NCBI RefSeq assembly: GCF_900142785.1
Contig: NZ_FRCD01000006.1
Location: forward strand, 1-64,000
Direction of reading: 5' to 3'
Origin: Chryseobacterium carnipullorum
GTDB taxonomy: Bacteria > Bacteroidota > Bacteroidia > Flavobacteriales > Weeksellaceae
Length of the DNA: 64,000 nt
Shown here: positions 16,938 to 25,757 of the stretch, piece by piece
How the letters are laid out: every line of letters begins with the position of its first letter
Position numbering within the stretch: position 1 is the stretch's first letter
Translations under genes and position numbers: made by a program
Notes under the pieces: model-generated
The model's database searches: none
Told to the model about the DNA's origin: nothing
What the model saw: only the letters and a program-made list of their open reading frames with translations

Positions 16938-18797
16938 TTAGTTGATAAGGAAGTTCACTCCTTTTCCTTCTTCAGGAATAAATATTTTAATGTTATAATA
17001 TCCTACAACCGCAGGAATACTCATCGGAATGGTAAAATCAGATGCCGAATTATACTGTCCTTGTTTAACAAGTACTCCTAAACCGTTAAATATTTTAATG
17101 GTCAATGGTTTAGCAGCTTTCAGTTCTACTTTTATCGTCAGATTACCATCATAAGAAGGGTTGGGAGATACAGTAATTTTTTTAAATAAAGAGGTACTTT
17201 GCAAAGCGTCATATTCAGACTGGCTGAGGACAGAAAGTGTTTTTGTAATTTCACATCCAAGCTTATTTTTGATCAGCAGCTGATAGGCACCCTGCCCGTT
17301 AAGAAAATAGGGCGCAGCATGGCTTACTGTTCCTGAAGGAGCGGTAAGAGTATACTGGTACGCTGACGTATTAAGATCCAATTCTATAGGTGTCCCATGC
17401 CAAAGATATTGACTGTCTATATTCTGATTGATAATCCCTTCAAGATCAAAAGTTCTTATAATATCTGCCTGTCCCTGTCTCTGAATACTGAGTTGATAAT
17501 TATCCGGAGCAAGACTGTTGAACAAAATAGGATTAGAGCTCCCGTAAGTAGTATTTACGACCGTTTGATTCGTGGTTATACTTTTTAAAGAGTAGGTAAA
17601 TGGAAAAATATTATCAGGGACGGATATTTTTACTATGCCATTCCCCAATTCAGTACAAGTGCTTGTAAGCTGTACGGGTACATCACTTTGCAGATCCTGT
17701 AAATTGAAAGTGAAATAATCATTTCCGTCATCATCAGTATCCCAGGCAGCATCTTTGAAAACATACAATGAATCATTCAGTCTTTCACCTGAAATATCTG
17801 TTGAAATATCGTTCTGATAGTTGCTTTCATTGGAAAAAACCCTAAGTTTTATCTTATCATTTGGCGTCAAACCTGTGAGGCTAAGATACAGATGAGTTTT
17901 CAACGGAATATTGCCTGTATTTTTGACCTGAACCTTCCACATTCTCTTCATATCCCGTTTAGGATGTGCAGAAATAAGGTCTGCTTCTTTGAAGGACAAC
18001 GTCTGATTATTATCTCCCCACAACAGGTAACTACTGTGATTTAAAGTAGAATTATTCTGTTTATTGGTGGCTTTTACCTGTCCTAAAGAAATCACAAGAT
18101 GGTCATCTTCTGAATTTTGTGATTGCTTTTGATAGAGTCCAAATAATTCATCTCTACCTATTCCGGTAATCCTGAAATTGTAATTTTTATTTTTCTTGGA
18201 ATCCCAGACAATTTCATTTCCTGAAGAAATATAATTTTTCTCAGAAATATCATTAATGGTAATTCCATATTTTATTGAAAGATAGGTCTCAACCTTTTGC
18301 TTATCTGTTGTAGATAAATTGGTGTCAAAAACAAGAATCTCTGGGATTAGTAGTTTTTTATCCGTTCGTTTATTGAGAAAAACAATAGGATTGATTTTAT
18401 GGTTATGATCATTCTTGGTAAAAGCTACTATTTTGGACCCAATCCGGGGGCTGTTAATTCTCAGGGAATCAGTAAAGTCATCAATTCCAATAGTACTGAT
18501 GATTGAGCTTCCTATTTTACCGTAGACCTTCTTTTCGCTTCCTCCAAATTTATTACTCACGATAAATAAAGAGGGCTGATTCAATCCTGTTTCCAATTTT
18601 TTAAAAAAACTTCCAGATATAGGATCATGAACTAAATGAAAATTCATCAGTTTATCCGTGAGGGTATCTGTAGGTAAAATACTGTCTCTTACATTGTTTT
18701 TTCTGAAAGAGAGCCCTGAAACGCCGCCAAAAATAGTGGTTTGAGAGAATAGAAAAGAACAGCAGAATATAACGATGAGGGTATATGCTTTACTCAT
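16938..18797 (-). CDS. T9SS-sorted surface protein, partner of the Tc/Rhs toxin
   Basis: 619 residues with a signal peptide (YTLIVIFCCSFLFSQ). Residues about 150-175 (IPEILVFDTNLSTTDKQKVE, then SIKYGIT) are a pattern common in Bacteroidota secreted proteins (DUF8202-like, from memory). The C-terminus is a type A T9SS sorting domain: SPNPSYDGNLTIKVEL, the IKIFNGLGVLVKQG strand and a final YYNIKIF...NFLIN. It should therefore cross the outer membrane by T9SS and be surface attached. The rhs gene starts 20 bp downstream, so the two form one operon. It may help display or deliver the giant toxin; nothing in it looks enzymatic. Confidence 0.85.
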   Translation of the reverse strand: MSKAYTLIVIFCCSFLFSQTTIFGGVSGLSFRKNNVRDSILPTDTLTDKLMNFHLVHDPISGSFFKKLETGLNQPSLFIVSNKFGGSEKKVYGKIGSSIISTIGIDDFTDSLRINSPRIGSKIVAFTKNDHNHKINPIVFLNKRTDKKLLIPEILVFDTNLSTTDKQKVETYLSIKYGITINDISEKNYISSGNEIVWDSKKNKNYNFRITGIGRDELFGLYQKQSQNSEDDHLVISLGQVKATNKQNNSTLNHSSYLLWGDNNQTLSFKEADLISAHPKRDMKRMWKVQVKNTGNIPLKTHLYLSLTGLTPNDKIKLRVFSNESNYQNDISTDISGERLNDSLYVFKDAAWDTDDDGNDYFTFNLQDLQSDVPVQLTSTCTELGNGIVKISVPDNIFPFTYSLKSITTNQTVVNTTYGSSNPILFNSLAPDNYQLSIQRQGQADIIRTFDLEGIINQNIDSQYLWHGTPIELDLNTSAYQYTLTAPSGTVSHAAPYFLNGQGAYQLLIKNKLGCEITKTLSVLSQSEYDALQSTSLFKKITVSPNPSYDGNLTIKVELKAAKPLTIKIFNGLGVLVKQGQYNSASDFTIPMSIPAVVGYYNIKIFIPEEGKGVNFLIN

Positions 18798-19100
18798 AAT
18801 GAATTAAAGTATAGAATTAGAATTAGACGAAAAATGGATGGATATCTTACAAAAGAGGAATTATTATATTATCCATTCATGAGAGGGAATTTCAATAAAA
18901 GGGGAAAGTAATTTTTTTTCATCGTTGTTTAGTTTTTAATGATTAAAAAGTGGTTCAAAAATCATTCTAAAAGTATTAAAACAAATGAAATAAAAAAGAA
19001 TTATTTTATTATGTTAAATATTTAAATACCAAATATTTAAAAACAAAATTAACAAAGAATTTTCACTAAGAAAACGAAACGTTTATTCACTTTTCAATTA

Positions 19101-19167
19101 AAAATATCATCAAAGAAAACCACCCTACAACATAAATTTCATTACTGCTCAAAAGACATTAAAAATC
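19101..19167 (+). repeat. 67-bp direct repeat, copy 2 (island right edge)
   Basis: 64 of 67 bases match 1158-1224, same orientation. After the match the sequence diverges into CAAGCTGGTG. The copy lies upstream of the first conserved plus-strand operon and downstream (on the plus strand) of the whole Rhs island. Confidence 0.85.
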
Positions 19168-19204
19168 AAGCTGGTGTCAACACTTTTTTTGCTTACATTT
19201 TTTA

Positions 19205-19239
19205 GAGTAAGAATAAAAAAAACAGATTGATTCTTACTC
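19205..19239. promoter_or_regulatory. 10-bp inverted repeat upstream of the arginase-family operon
   Basis: GAGTAAGAAT (19205-19214) and ATTCTTACTC (19230-19239) are perfect inverted arms with a 15-base spacer. They end 31 bp before the -7 box, so they could be an operator; an RNA hairpin is also possible. Confidence 0.45.
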
Positions 19240-19270
19240 AAAACTACCCGTTTTCAAACGGATAATTCCG

Positions 19271-19278
19271 TACCTTTG
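19271..19278 (+). promoter_or_regulatory. Bacteroidota-type -7 box (TACCTTTG)
   Basis: Fits the TAnnTTTG consensus of Bacteroidota sigma-70 promoters and lies 14 bp before the ATG at 19293, implying a very short leader. No perfect TTG -33 box is seen. Confidence 0.55.
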
Positions 19279-19292
19279 AGCAAATATCATCT

Positions 19293-20198
19293 ATGAAAAG
19301 GAATATCGATATTTTTGAATTCCCTCTCCATCTCGGGCTTAAGAAAAAGAATCATGAAACGGAGCCCGGTGTGAAAAAACTCCCGGATTGGCTCAGAAAA
19401 TTTGATTTTCATAAAGAAATCAATCCAGCCCATATTTTCAGACTGGAAGCACCCGACTATTCCATGGAATATGATCACGAATCGGGTGTTTTAAATGCTG
19501 AAGGCATTGTCGAATATGCCAAAGAACAGGCCGATTTCATCTTGGAAAACCATCAGAAAAATACGTTCAGTATTATGCTTGGAGGTGACTGCAGCATTCT
19601 GATTGGAACTGCTCTGGCCTTGAAGAAGCTTGGAAATTTTGGATTATTTTATCTGGATGGGCATACTGACTTTATTCCCGCTCATCTTTCAGAAACTTCC
19701 GCCGCCGCAGGAATGGACCTCGCCATTATTACCGGAACAGGTCACGAAAAATTAACCGATATTCGAGGGCTGAAGCCTTATTTTTTAGAAGAAAATATTT
19801 ACTGTGCAGGAAATGATGAAACAGATGATGAAGAATATGTACAGCAGATCATCAATTCTGACATTCATTACTTTGATCTTTACGAGCTTAGAAAAAAAGG
19901 GTTCGGGAAAACGGCAGAGGATTTTCTAAAAATGATCAGCAGCAAAGCGCTGGATGGATTTTTCATTCATCTTGATGTGGATGTTCTGAGTGATGAGCTG
20001 ATGCCCGCCGTAGACAACAGAAGGGAAGACGGAATCGACTATGCAGATTTAAGGGAAATTCTGAAACCGCTGGTCCATTCTCCCCTATGTTTCGGAATAG
20101 AGATCACGGTTCTGGATCCTGATAATGATGACACCGGAACCTATACCCAAACGTTTGTAAAGAATTTAATTCAAATAATAAAAAATAAAGAAGATTAA
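19293..20198 (+). CDS. Arginase/agmatinase/formiminoglutamase-family protein
   Basis: 301 residues of the ureohydrolase fold, which cleaves guanidino or formimino groups with a binuclear manganese centre. Visible motifs are LGGDCS (residues 96-101), LDGHTDF (121-127) and HLDVDVLSDELMPAVD near 230. Compared with the canonical GGDH, DAHxD and DxDxxD, one ligand histidine is a cysteine (C100) and the aspartate expected after DVDVL is a serine. GGDC variants are common in one branch, but together the changes leave substrate and activity open. The gene begins a tight plus-strand run; the HPP gene start overlaps its stop by 1 bp. Confidence 0.8.
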   Translation: MKRNIDIFEFPLHLGLKKKNHETEPGVKKLPDWLRKFDFHKEINPAHIFRLEAPDYSMEYDHESGVLNAEGIVEYAKEQADFILENHQKNTFSIMLGGDCSILIGTALALKKLGNFGLFYLDGHTDFIPAHLSETSAAAGMDLAIITGTGHEKLTDIRGLKPYFLEENIYCAGNDETDDEEYVQQIINSDIHYFDLYELRKKGFGKTAEDFLKMISSKALDGFFIHLDVDVLSDELMPAVDNRREDGIDYADLREILKPLVHSPLCFGIEITVLDPDNDDTGTYTQTFVKNLIQIIKNKED

Positions 20199-20800
20199 TG
20201 AAGAAGACAATCAAAAGAACATTCAGAGTTTCAAAATACGTGATCTATAAGGAAACGCTTGTTGACTATAAAGAGCATTTCTGGTCATTTCTGGGAGCGT
20301 TTGTAGGAATTGGTATGATTGCTTTTATTCAGTCCCATTCCGTATCCGCTACGGAAAATATATTCCTGATCGGGTCTTTCGGGGCATCCAGTGTTTTGAT
20401 TTATGGAGCCATTCAGAGCCCTCTGGCTCAGCCAAGAAACCTGGTGGGCGGACACGTTATTTCAGCCATAGTGGGTGTTACCGTCTATAAAATTGTTCCT
20501 GACATTATCTGGCTCTCCGCGCCGCTCGCCGTAGCCTTTTCCATTGTGTTGATGCAATATACCAAAACACTTCATCCGCCCGGAGGAGCTACTGCCCTTA
20601 TCGCTGTGAGTTCTGTAGGAAAGATTCCCGAACTGGGATACTGGTATGTTCTTTCTCCGGTCCTGTCAGGGTGTATTATTCTTCTCCTTACAGCTTTACT
20701 GTTCAACAATATGACCGCGAACAGAAGCTACCCTACCCACAGCAGGTTCAAAAGACTGCTGCGAAAAAAACATGAGCATACACACAAAATGAAAAAATAA
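20198..20800 (+). CDS. HPP-family membrane protein
   Basis: 200 residues with about four hydrophobic segments (FWSFLGAFVGIGMIAFI, FLIGSFGASSVLIYGAI, LAVAFSIVLMQY, VLSGCIILLLTALLF) and the family signature LHPPGGATALIAV. HPP proteins are integral membrane proteins, some linked to nitrite transport. The ATG overlaps the preceding stop (TAATG), indicating translational coupling. The C-terminus is short and basic, likely cytoplasmic. Confidence 0.88.
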   Translation: MKKTIKRTFRVSKYVIYKETLVDYKEHFWSFLGAFVGIGMIAFIQSHSVSATENIFLIGSFGASSVLIYGAIQSPLAQPRNLVGGHVISAIVGVTVYKIVPDIIWLSAPLAVAFSIVLMQYTKTLHPPGGATALIAVSSVGKIPELGYWYVLSPVLSGCIILLLTALLFNNMTANRSYPTHSRFKRLLRKKHEHTHKMKK

Positions 20801-20805
20801 TAAAC

Positions 20806-21150
20806 ATGGAATGTCTTGAATGTGGCGAAAAAATTATAGGAAGGTCTGATAAAAAATTCTGCAATGATGCCTGCCGGAATGCCTACAATAATAAGCAGAA
20901 CAAAGATTCCACCAATCTGATGCGGAATGTAAACAACAAACTTCGCAAAAACTACCGTATCCTGATGGAACTGAATACGGATGGTAAAGCAAAAATAGCA
21001 AAATCCCGAATGGATGGCTTGGGTTTTGATTTCGATTACTTCACCAATCTGAAAGTTTATAAAAACGGCTCTGAATACAGGTTTATTTATGATTACGGTT
21101 ATAAATTTTTAGAAGAAGACTTTGTTCTGATTGTAAGAAATCAGGCTTAA
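20806..21150 (+). CDS. Small zinc-knuckle protein
   Basis: 114 residues. The N-terminus has CLECGEKIIG followed by FCNDACRNAYNN, a C-x2-C...C-x3-C zinc ribbon of the type seen in DUF2116-like proteins. The rest is lysine-rich with no catalytic motif. It starts 5 bp after the HPP stop, so it is in the same operon. DNA- or RNA-binding or a structural role is possible; function unknown. Confidence 0.75.
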   Translation: MECLECGEKIIGRSDKKFCNDACRNAYNNKQNKDSTNLMRNVNNKLRKNYRILMELNTDGKAKIAKSRMDGLGFDFDYFTNLKVYKNGSEYRFIYDYGYKFLEEDFVLIVRNQA

Positions 21151-21177
21151 TTTTACACCATTCAAAAATAAAGTATT

Positions 21178-22095
21178 ATGAAAGAAATTGTTCTGATAAC
21201 CGGCGGCGGCGGTATGATCGCCCGTAAGTTGTCTAAAAAAATAGAAAAAGATTATACCGTAAGATTCCTTACCCGAAAGAAGAAACATGAAAATGATTTT
21301 GAATGGGACCTGAAAAAGGGAACGATGGATGAATCTGCGCTGGATCATGTTTCCCACATCATCCACCTTGCAGGAGCCAATATTTCTGAAAAACGCTGGA
21401 CAGATGAGCGAAAAAAAGAATTAATCTCCAGCCGGGTAGATTCTGCAGGACTTCTTTTGAAAACTTTGAGAAAGAAGAATATTAAACTTAAATCCTTCAT
21501 TTCCGCCTCTGGAATCAATTATTATGGAACCGTAACTACCGATAAAATCTATACGGAACAAGATCCACCGGGAAATGATTTTCTGAGTGAAGTGGTGGTG
21601 GTATGGGAAAAAGCAGCAGATGATTTCAAAGAGCAGAATCTTGCCGAAAGAGTGGTAAAAGTAAGGACAGCCGTGGTACTCTCTAAAGAAGATGGTGCCC
21701 TAAAGAAAATGCTTCCAACCATACAATACGGAATAGGATCTCCTTTAGGAAGCGGGAAACAGTATATGCCATGGATTCACATTGAAGACATCTGTTCTAT
21801 CTATGAGTCAGCTTTGAAAAACACCCATATGGACGGCGCTTACAATGCGGTTTCTCCACAACACACTACCAATGAAAATTTGACGAAAAAGATCGCGGAA
21901 GTTCTGAAGAAACCTTTATTTATGCCCAATGTACCATCATTTGTTCTGAAACTGCTCTTTGGAGAACTTTCAGATGCTTTGCTGGAAGGTTCCCGGGCTT
22001 CTGCGCAAAAAATTACAGAGACGGGATTTCAGTTTCAGTTTCCCGATCTGAAAAAGGCATTGGAAAATTTATTAATTCATCATCAAACAAAATAA
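21178..22095 (+). CDS. TIGR01777-type NAD(P)-dependent epimerase-like protein
   Basis: 305 residues of the extended SDR fold. The N-terminal [15 protein letters not shown] is the nucleotide-binding glycine motif. The [12 protein letters not shown] segment and [10 protein letters not shown] are typical of the YfcH/TIGR01777 branch, as is the C-terminal region with [20 protein letters not shown] (DUF1731-like). The physiological substrate of this branch is unknown. Length is normal. Spacing of 27 bp from the previous gene supports a shared operon. Confidence 0.9.
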   Translation: MKEIVLITGGGGMIARKLSKKIEKDYTVRFLTRKKKHENDFEWDLKKGTMDESALDHVSHIIHLAGANISEKRWTDERKKELISSRVDSAGLLLKTLRKKNIKLKSFISASGINYYGTVTTDKIYTEQDPPGNDFLSEVVVVWEKAADDFKEQNLAERVVKVRTAVVLSKEDGALKKMLPTIQYGIGSPLGSGKQYMPWIHIEDICSIYESALKNTHMDGAYNAVSPQHTTNENLTKKIAEVLKKPLFMPNVPSFVLKLLFGELSDALLEGSRASAQKITETGFQFQFPDLKKALENLLIHHQTK

Positions 22096-22126
22096 AAATC
22101 ATTCAAAAGATTTTATCGATACAACT

Positions 22127-22708
22127 ATGCAGAATCCTAACATTACTATTCTTACAACAGAAATTTTATCAGACAACTGGTACACCCTCAATAAAGTCAC
22201 TTACAGCATAGAAAAGAAAGACGGCACCAAGGAAACCCAGAGCAGAGAAGCTTATGACAGAGGAAACGGAGCCGTAATCCTGCTTTATAACAAATTAACA
22301 GGAAAGGTGATCCTTACCAGACAGTTCAGACTGCCGACTTTCATCAATGGAAATACAACAGGAATGCTTATAGAAGCCTGCGCAGGTTTACTGGATAATG
22401 ATCATCCCGAGGAATGCATCAAAAGAGAAACTGAGGAGGAAACAGGATACAAAATTTCAAAAGTGGAAAAAATATTTGAAGCCTATATGTCACCCGGCTC
22501 TGTAACAGAGATTCTTCATTTTTTTACCGCTGAATATTCAGCTGAAATGAAAATCGCAGACGGCGGCGGACTGGAAGAAGAAGGTGAAAATATTGAAGTT
22601 TTGGAACTTCCTTTTGAGCAGGCACTTTCTATGGTAGCTACAGGAGAAATCATGGATGCCAAAACCATTATGCTGTTGCAGCATTTACGGATTAAAGGTA
22701 TTCTATAA
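22127..22708 (+). CDS. NUDIX hydrolase, NudK-like
   Basis: 193 residues. The Nudix box spans about 87-108 ([20 protein letters not shown] then TGY), with the metal-binding R-E-x-x-E-E at 100-104. The upstream [19 protein letters not shown] and [10 protein letters not shown] are typical of the ADP-sugar/GDP-mannose pyrophosphatase branch (NudK), which cleaves GDP-mannose or similar sugar nucleotides. It is 31 bp after the epimerase-like gene and ends the run of closely spaced plus-strand genes. Confidence 0.9.
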   Translation: MQNPNITILTTEILSDNWYTLNKVTYSIEKKDGTKETQSREAYDRGNGAVILLYNKLTGKVILTRQFRLPTFINGNTTGMLIEACAGLLDNDHPEECIKRETEEETGYKISKVEKIFEAYMSPGSVTEILHFFTAEYSAEMKIADGGGLEEEGENIEVLELPFEQALSMVATGEIMDAKTIMLLQHLRIKGIL

Positions 22709-22715
22709 AAATACG

Positions 22716-22981
22716 ATGAGAAAGTTACTCCTTGTTTTTGGAGGTGATGCGTTTTATTGGAAAAAGGAAAAATAAAGTATCTTGGAAATTTAGATATCGA
22801 ACCCAAAAATGAAGAAAAGAAATTAACAGATGTCTTAAAAATAAAAGAATGAAATGATGGGATCACTTTTACATTTGATACAGATTCATTACTGTTGAAA
22901 CCTGGAAATAAAGATATCATCATCAAAAACAATCATGTACAATATGTTTATGACCATCACTCATTAAAATTACATCGATAG
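22716..22981 (+). pseudogene. Degraded small gene
   Basis: An ATG at 22716 gives MRKLLLVFGGDAFYWKKEK and stops. The +1 frame continues EKGKIKYLGNLDIEPKNEEK and TDVLKIKE, then a TGA, then ITFTFDTDSLLLKPGNKDI and VYDHHSLKLHR. One frameshift at an A-run and one stop break an otherwise protein-like sequence of about 85 residues. No family recognised. Confidence 0.55.
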
Positions 22982-23033
22982 CCGCTGAAGCTTACAGACC
23001 ATTTTGAAAACCAGATAAAAAGATAAACTGACA

Positions 23034-23492
23034 ATGATACAGGATCATATTACGATAGAAAACCGCCATAAAGATTTCATTAAAAAAGTCACCGAAACGG
23101 AAATCATCTATGCATTACAGGATGACAACGGATTTGCCGTCTCCTACTCCAACGAGCTTGAATATGAAGATGGTGAACCTGTACAGATCATCTGCTTTTG
23201 GTCTGATGAGGCAAGAGCAAAATCTTGTATTAACGACGAATGGAGCCATTATAAAATTTCATCTATTCCCCTGAACGAGTTTATAGAAAACTGGTGTCTC
23301 GGGATGAATAATGACGGTCTGGTTGCAGGAACCAATTTTGACAGTAATTTATTCGGTTTTGAAGCAGAACCTTTGGAACTTGTGTTGGATATTATAGAAG
23401 AGCTTAAAAGAACAGGTAAAACCATCAATCTGGTAAAGTTTGAAAATATCCAGGATATGGAAACACAGATCAAAGATGTTTTAAGCAGCTAA
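23034..23492 (+). CDS. DUF2750 domain protein
   Basis: 152 residues. The FWSDEARAKSC...EWSHYKI segment, then IPLNEFIENWCLGMNNDGLV and GTNFDSNLFGFEAEPLEL, match the layout of DUF2750 as I recall it. The domain is thought to be cytoplasmic, function unknown. The start is an ATG in a region with a weak RBS. It follows the degraded gene by about 50 bp and is probably separately expressed. Confidence 0.75.
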   Translation: MIQDHITIENRHKDFIKKVTETEIIYALQDDNGFAVSYSNELEYEDGEPVQIICFWSDEARAKSCINDEWSHYKISSIPLNEFIENWCLGMNNDGLVAGTNFDSNLFGFEAEPLELVLDIIEELKRTGKTINLVKFENIQDMETQIKDVLSS

Positions 23493-23532
23493 AATAAAAC
23501 CATTACTATTAATAAATTTAATTTGGCAGAAA

Positions 23533-23601
23533 CACGAATAGCACCAATTTCGAACACAGATTTTCACGAAAAATTGGTACTGTTTGTGAAAAACATTCGT
23601 G
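23533..23601. repeat. Imperfect palindromic intergenic element
   Basis: CACGAAT (23533-23539) pairs with ATTCGTG (23595-23601), and ACCAATTT (23543-23550) with AAATTGGT (23571-23578), giving a two-part hairpin. Sequence of the style CACGAAT...ATTCGTG recurs between genes of Flavobacteria (from memory), so this may be a dispersed repeat. Confidence 0.5.
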
Positions 23602-23622
23602 TAATTTGTGTAAAAAAAGAAA

Positions 23623-24009
23623 ATGGAAATAGAAAACATAGACCACATCGTTCTCACGGTTGCCAGTATTGATCAAACTGTAGAGTTTTACACTTCTATT
23701 CTGGGCTTCCAGGCAATCACTTTCGGGGAAGGAAGAAAAGCGCTTACATTCGGAAATCAAAAGATCAATCTGCATCAGAAAGGTCATGAATTTGAACCGA
23801 AAGCGGAAAATCCCACCTGCGGCTCCGCAGACCTTTGTTTTATTGCAAAAACGGATATTCAAAAGGTGATGGAAGAGCTTAAACAGAAAAATATCGAAAT
23901 TATCGAGGGAATTGTCGAAAGAACCGGTGCTCTGGGAAAAATGAAATCTTTGTATTTCCGCGATCCGGATATGAACCTGATCGAAGTAAGTAATTACTCA
24001 TTACACTAA
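23623..24009 (+). CDS. VOC-superfamily protein (glyoxalase/dioxygenase-like)
   Basis: 128 residues forming one vicinal-oxygen-chelate module pair: IDHIVLTVASIDQTVEFYTS at the start, INLHQKGHEFEP in the middle, and the closing RDPDMNLIEVSNY. Potential metal ligands are H8, the histidine in NLHQ and the glutamate in LIEVSN. Such proteins include virulence-associated and fosfomycin/bleomycin-resistance relatives; which reaction this one does cannot be read from sequence. It has no partner genes; the upstream palindrome separates it from DUF2750. Confidence 0.88.
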   Translation: MEIENIDHIVLTVASIDQTVEFYTSILGFQAITFGEGRKALTFGNQKINLHQKGHEFEPKAENPTCGSADLCFIAKTDIQKVMEELKQKNIEIIEGIVERTGALGKMKSLYFRDPDMNLIEVSNYSLH

Positions 24010-24124
24010 ACCTATTTGAGCCTATTAAGATCAAACAAGATTTCTTTCTCTTTCAAATCTAAAATAGTAATTTTACAGCTGCATTATAAAAGACATTTCA
24101 AAAAAACATCGCCTATCCGGATCT

Positions 24125-24889
24125 ATGAAAAAATTACTAATTCCCCTTTCATTGGCTCTTTCTGTAACAGTCTCGGGGCAGAAAAAAACCACTAAGACCA
24201 ATACTCTGGTATTGTACACGTACCAAACCTTTAACTGTGACAATACAGGGTATTTTGATCCCGGAAAATATAAAAAAGAGGAAATAGACGGGGTTAATAA
24301 GCTTTTGTATCAATTCAGCAGTGGACTGTTTGACAATCATACTGTCTTTAAACTTTCTGATCTGGACGATGTAAGAAAAAATAAAAACATCTATCTGCAG
24401 CAACTGGAAAAACAATACCAGGAAAAGAAAAAAGAGCTGTACGGTATACAGGTCATCAATCTTCCGGAGTGGAAAAAACTTCACCAGGAAACTATTCAGA
24501 CTTTTGAAAACGAATATCAGCTGAAAAAAGAAGATCTTATCGCCTATTCTGATCCTGCCTCGTTGAAAAACAGCAAATATTACAGTACCTGCAAAGAATA
24601 TATTGATGCAGTTTCCTCTCCCGACAAACAAAAAATGTACACCGTCTGGAAAAACTTTGCCGAAGCCAAAAGCAAAGAAAATTCTAATCCACAATTAGTA
24701 ATGGATAAATTCAAGGCCCAATTCAACGATCCAAGGAAAGATGATTATGCCCTGATTCAACTGATTGGTTTCGGCTTTTACAACTGTGCCAATGGTAGTT
24801 TCAGACCCGACCCGAATGATGAAGGAACGCTCTATGAAAAATTTGATAAGGTCTTTACAAAACTGAAGACAGATTGTGATGAGCCGTGA
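24125..24889 (+). CDS. Secreted hypothetical protein
   Basis: 254 residues with a signal peptide (LLIPLSLALSVTVSGQ). The mature part is lysine-, tyrosine- and glutamate-rich, with a likely helical stretch (IYLQQLEKQYQEKKKELYG) and two pairs of possible disulphide cysteines (FNCDN; STCKEY; YNCANG; TDCDEP). No catalytic motif. Probably periplasmic. It stands alone, ending at a clear terminator, and I do not recognise the family. Confidence 0.75.
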   Translation: MKKLLIPLSLALSVTVSGQKKTTKTNTLVLYTYQTFNCDNTGYFDPGKYKKEEIDGVNKLLYQFSSGLFDNHTVFKLSDLDDVRKNKNIYLQQLEKQYQEKKKELYGIQVINLPEWKKLHQETIQTFENEYQLKKEDLIAYSDPASLKNSKYYSTCKEYIDAVSSPDKQKMYTVWKNFAEAKSKENSNPQLVMDKFKAQFNDPRKDDYALIQLIGFGFYNCANGSFRPDPNDEGTLYEKFDKVFTKLKTDCDEP

Positions 24890-24936
24890 TTTTGATTTAA
24901 AGATTGAAAAATTGAATGATTAAAAAATTATAGGAG

Positions 24937-24967
24937 CAGTATTCGTTGGGATACTGTTTTTATTTTT
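24937..24967 (+). terminator. Rho-independent terminator
   Basis: CAGTAT (24937-24942) pairs with ATACTG (24951-24956) across an 8-base loop, followed by a T-rich run. It lies 47 bp after the secreted-protein gene. Confidence 0.6.
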
Positions 24968-25429
24968 TTAAATATTCACTCCATGAATGTTTTTCACTTC
25001 AGCCATCACAAAAGTACTGTGCGCGCTACCGATGGAATCTACTGAACCCAGTTTATTGAATACAAAATCCTGGTAATGCTTCATATCCCTTACCTGAACT
25101 TTGAGCAGAAAATCAAAATCCCCGGAAATATTGTAACATTCGGCAACCTCGTCAATCTGTACAATTTCTTCCACAAATTGATTTCCCACGGAACGATCAT
25201 GGATCTTAAGTTTGATCTGACAAAAAACCGTAAAACCACGATTCAGTTTTTCTGCTTCCAGAACCGCTGCATAATGTTTAATGTATCCCTCCTGCTCCAG
25301 CCTTTTCACCCGTTCGAAAACAGGTGATGGTGAAAGATTAATTTCTTTAGCAAGCTCCTTTACCGTCAGTTTCGCATTCTTTTGAAGGATTCTAAGCAGC
25401 TGAAGATCCTTTTCGTCAAGTCTTTCCAC
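24968..25429 (-). CDS. Lrp/AsnC-family transcriptional regulator
   Basis: 153 residues. The N-terminal winged helix (LLRILQKNAKLTVKELAKEI then SPSPVFERVKRLEQEG) binds DNA; the C-terminal RAM domain (about 65-153) binds an amino acid and forms octamers. Length and layout are standard. It is divergent from the riboswitch-metE unit, which lies over 700 bp away, so a link to amino-acid metabolism is possible, but no operator was identified. Confidence 0.92.
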   Translation of the reverse strand: MERLDEKDLQLLRILQKNAKLTVKELAKEINLSPSPVFERVKRLEQEGYIKHYAAVLEAEKLNRGFTVFCQIKLKIHDRSVGNQFVEEIVQIDEVAECYNISGDFDFLLKVQVRDMKHYQDFVFNKLGSVDSIGSAHSTFVMAEVKNIHGVNI

Positions 25430-25597
25430 AGAATAATATTCTTTTTAGAGTTATTTTTTTCAAATGTACAGAATATTTAACTTTAAAATAAAATCAAGAA
25501 AGAATATTATTCTTAATTTAAATCATTAAGCCAATCAATTCACTTTAATCAATACCTTTACTCCAGATTTTGTTCTTTAACATTCTTCATCAAACAG
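25430..25597. other. Divergent promoter region of lrp and the metE leader
   Basis: About 170 bp, AT-rich. TACCTTTA at 25553-25560 is a near match to the plus-strand -7 box ahead of the riboswitch. No gene. Confidence 0.4.
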
Positions 25598-25757
25598 AAG
25601 AGGTTTTACTTAACGTAGATTAATAGGGAATCGTGTGAGAATCACGAGCTGTCGCGCAACTGTAAGTAACGCACCAAAGGTTTTTGTCCATGGATATCCA
25701 CTGCACAAGCGGGAAGGATGATAAAAACTGTTACAAGCCAGGAGACCTGCCTATTCT
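25598..25757 (+). promoter_or_regulatory. Cobalamin (B12) riboswitch
   Basis: Contains the hallmark conserved blocks: GGGAATCG near 25626, the GCGCAACTGTAA region (about 25654-25665) and the B12 box GCCAGGAGACCTGCC at 25737-25751. Adenosyl- or methylcobalamin binding closes the fold and lowers downstream expression. The next gene is metE, the B12-independent methionine synthase, the classical target. About 390 bp of leader separates the B12 box from metE, longer than usual. Confidence 0.92.

Larger units (their letters stand above)
18798..19292. other. Intergenic region between the island and the arginase-family gene
   Basis: About 495 bp. The left part must carry the promoter of the T9SS/rhs operon (minus strand) and is extremely AT-rich, with an imperfect palindrome around AAATATTTAAATACC. 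It then holds direct-repeat copy 2 (19101-19167), an inverted repeat (19205-19239) and a TAnnTTTG box (19271-19278) for the plus-strand genes. No gene seen. Confidence 0.6.

Noticed and set aside
22516..22932. 138-residue minus-strand frame
   Set aside because: Covers the NUDIX gene in antisense and has serine/phenylalanine-rich shadow composition.
24149..24694. 181-residue minus-strand frame
   Set aside because: Antisense to the secreted protein at 24125-24889; composition is that of a shadow, and the plus-strand frame has a signal peptide.
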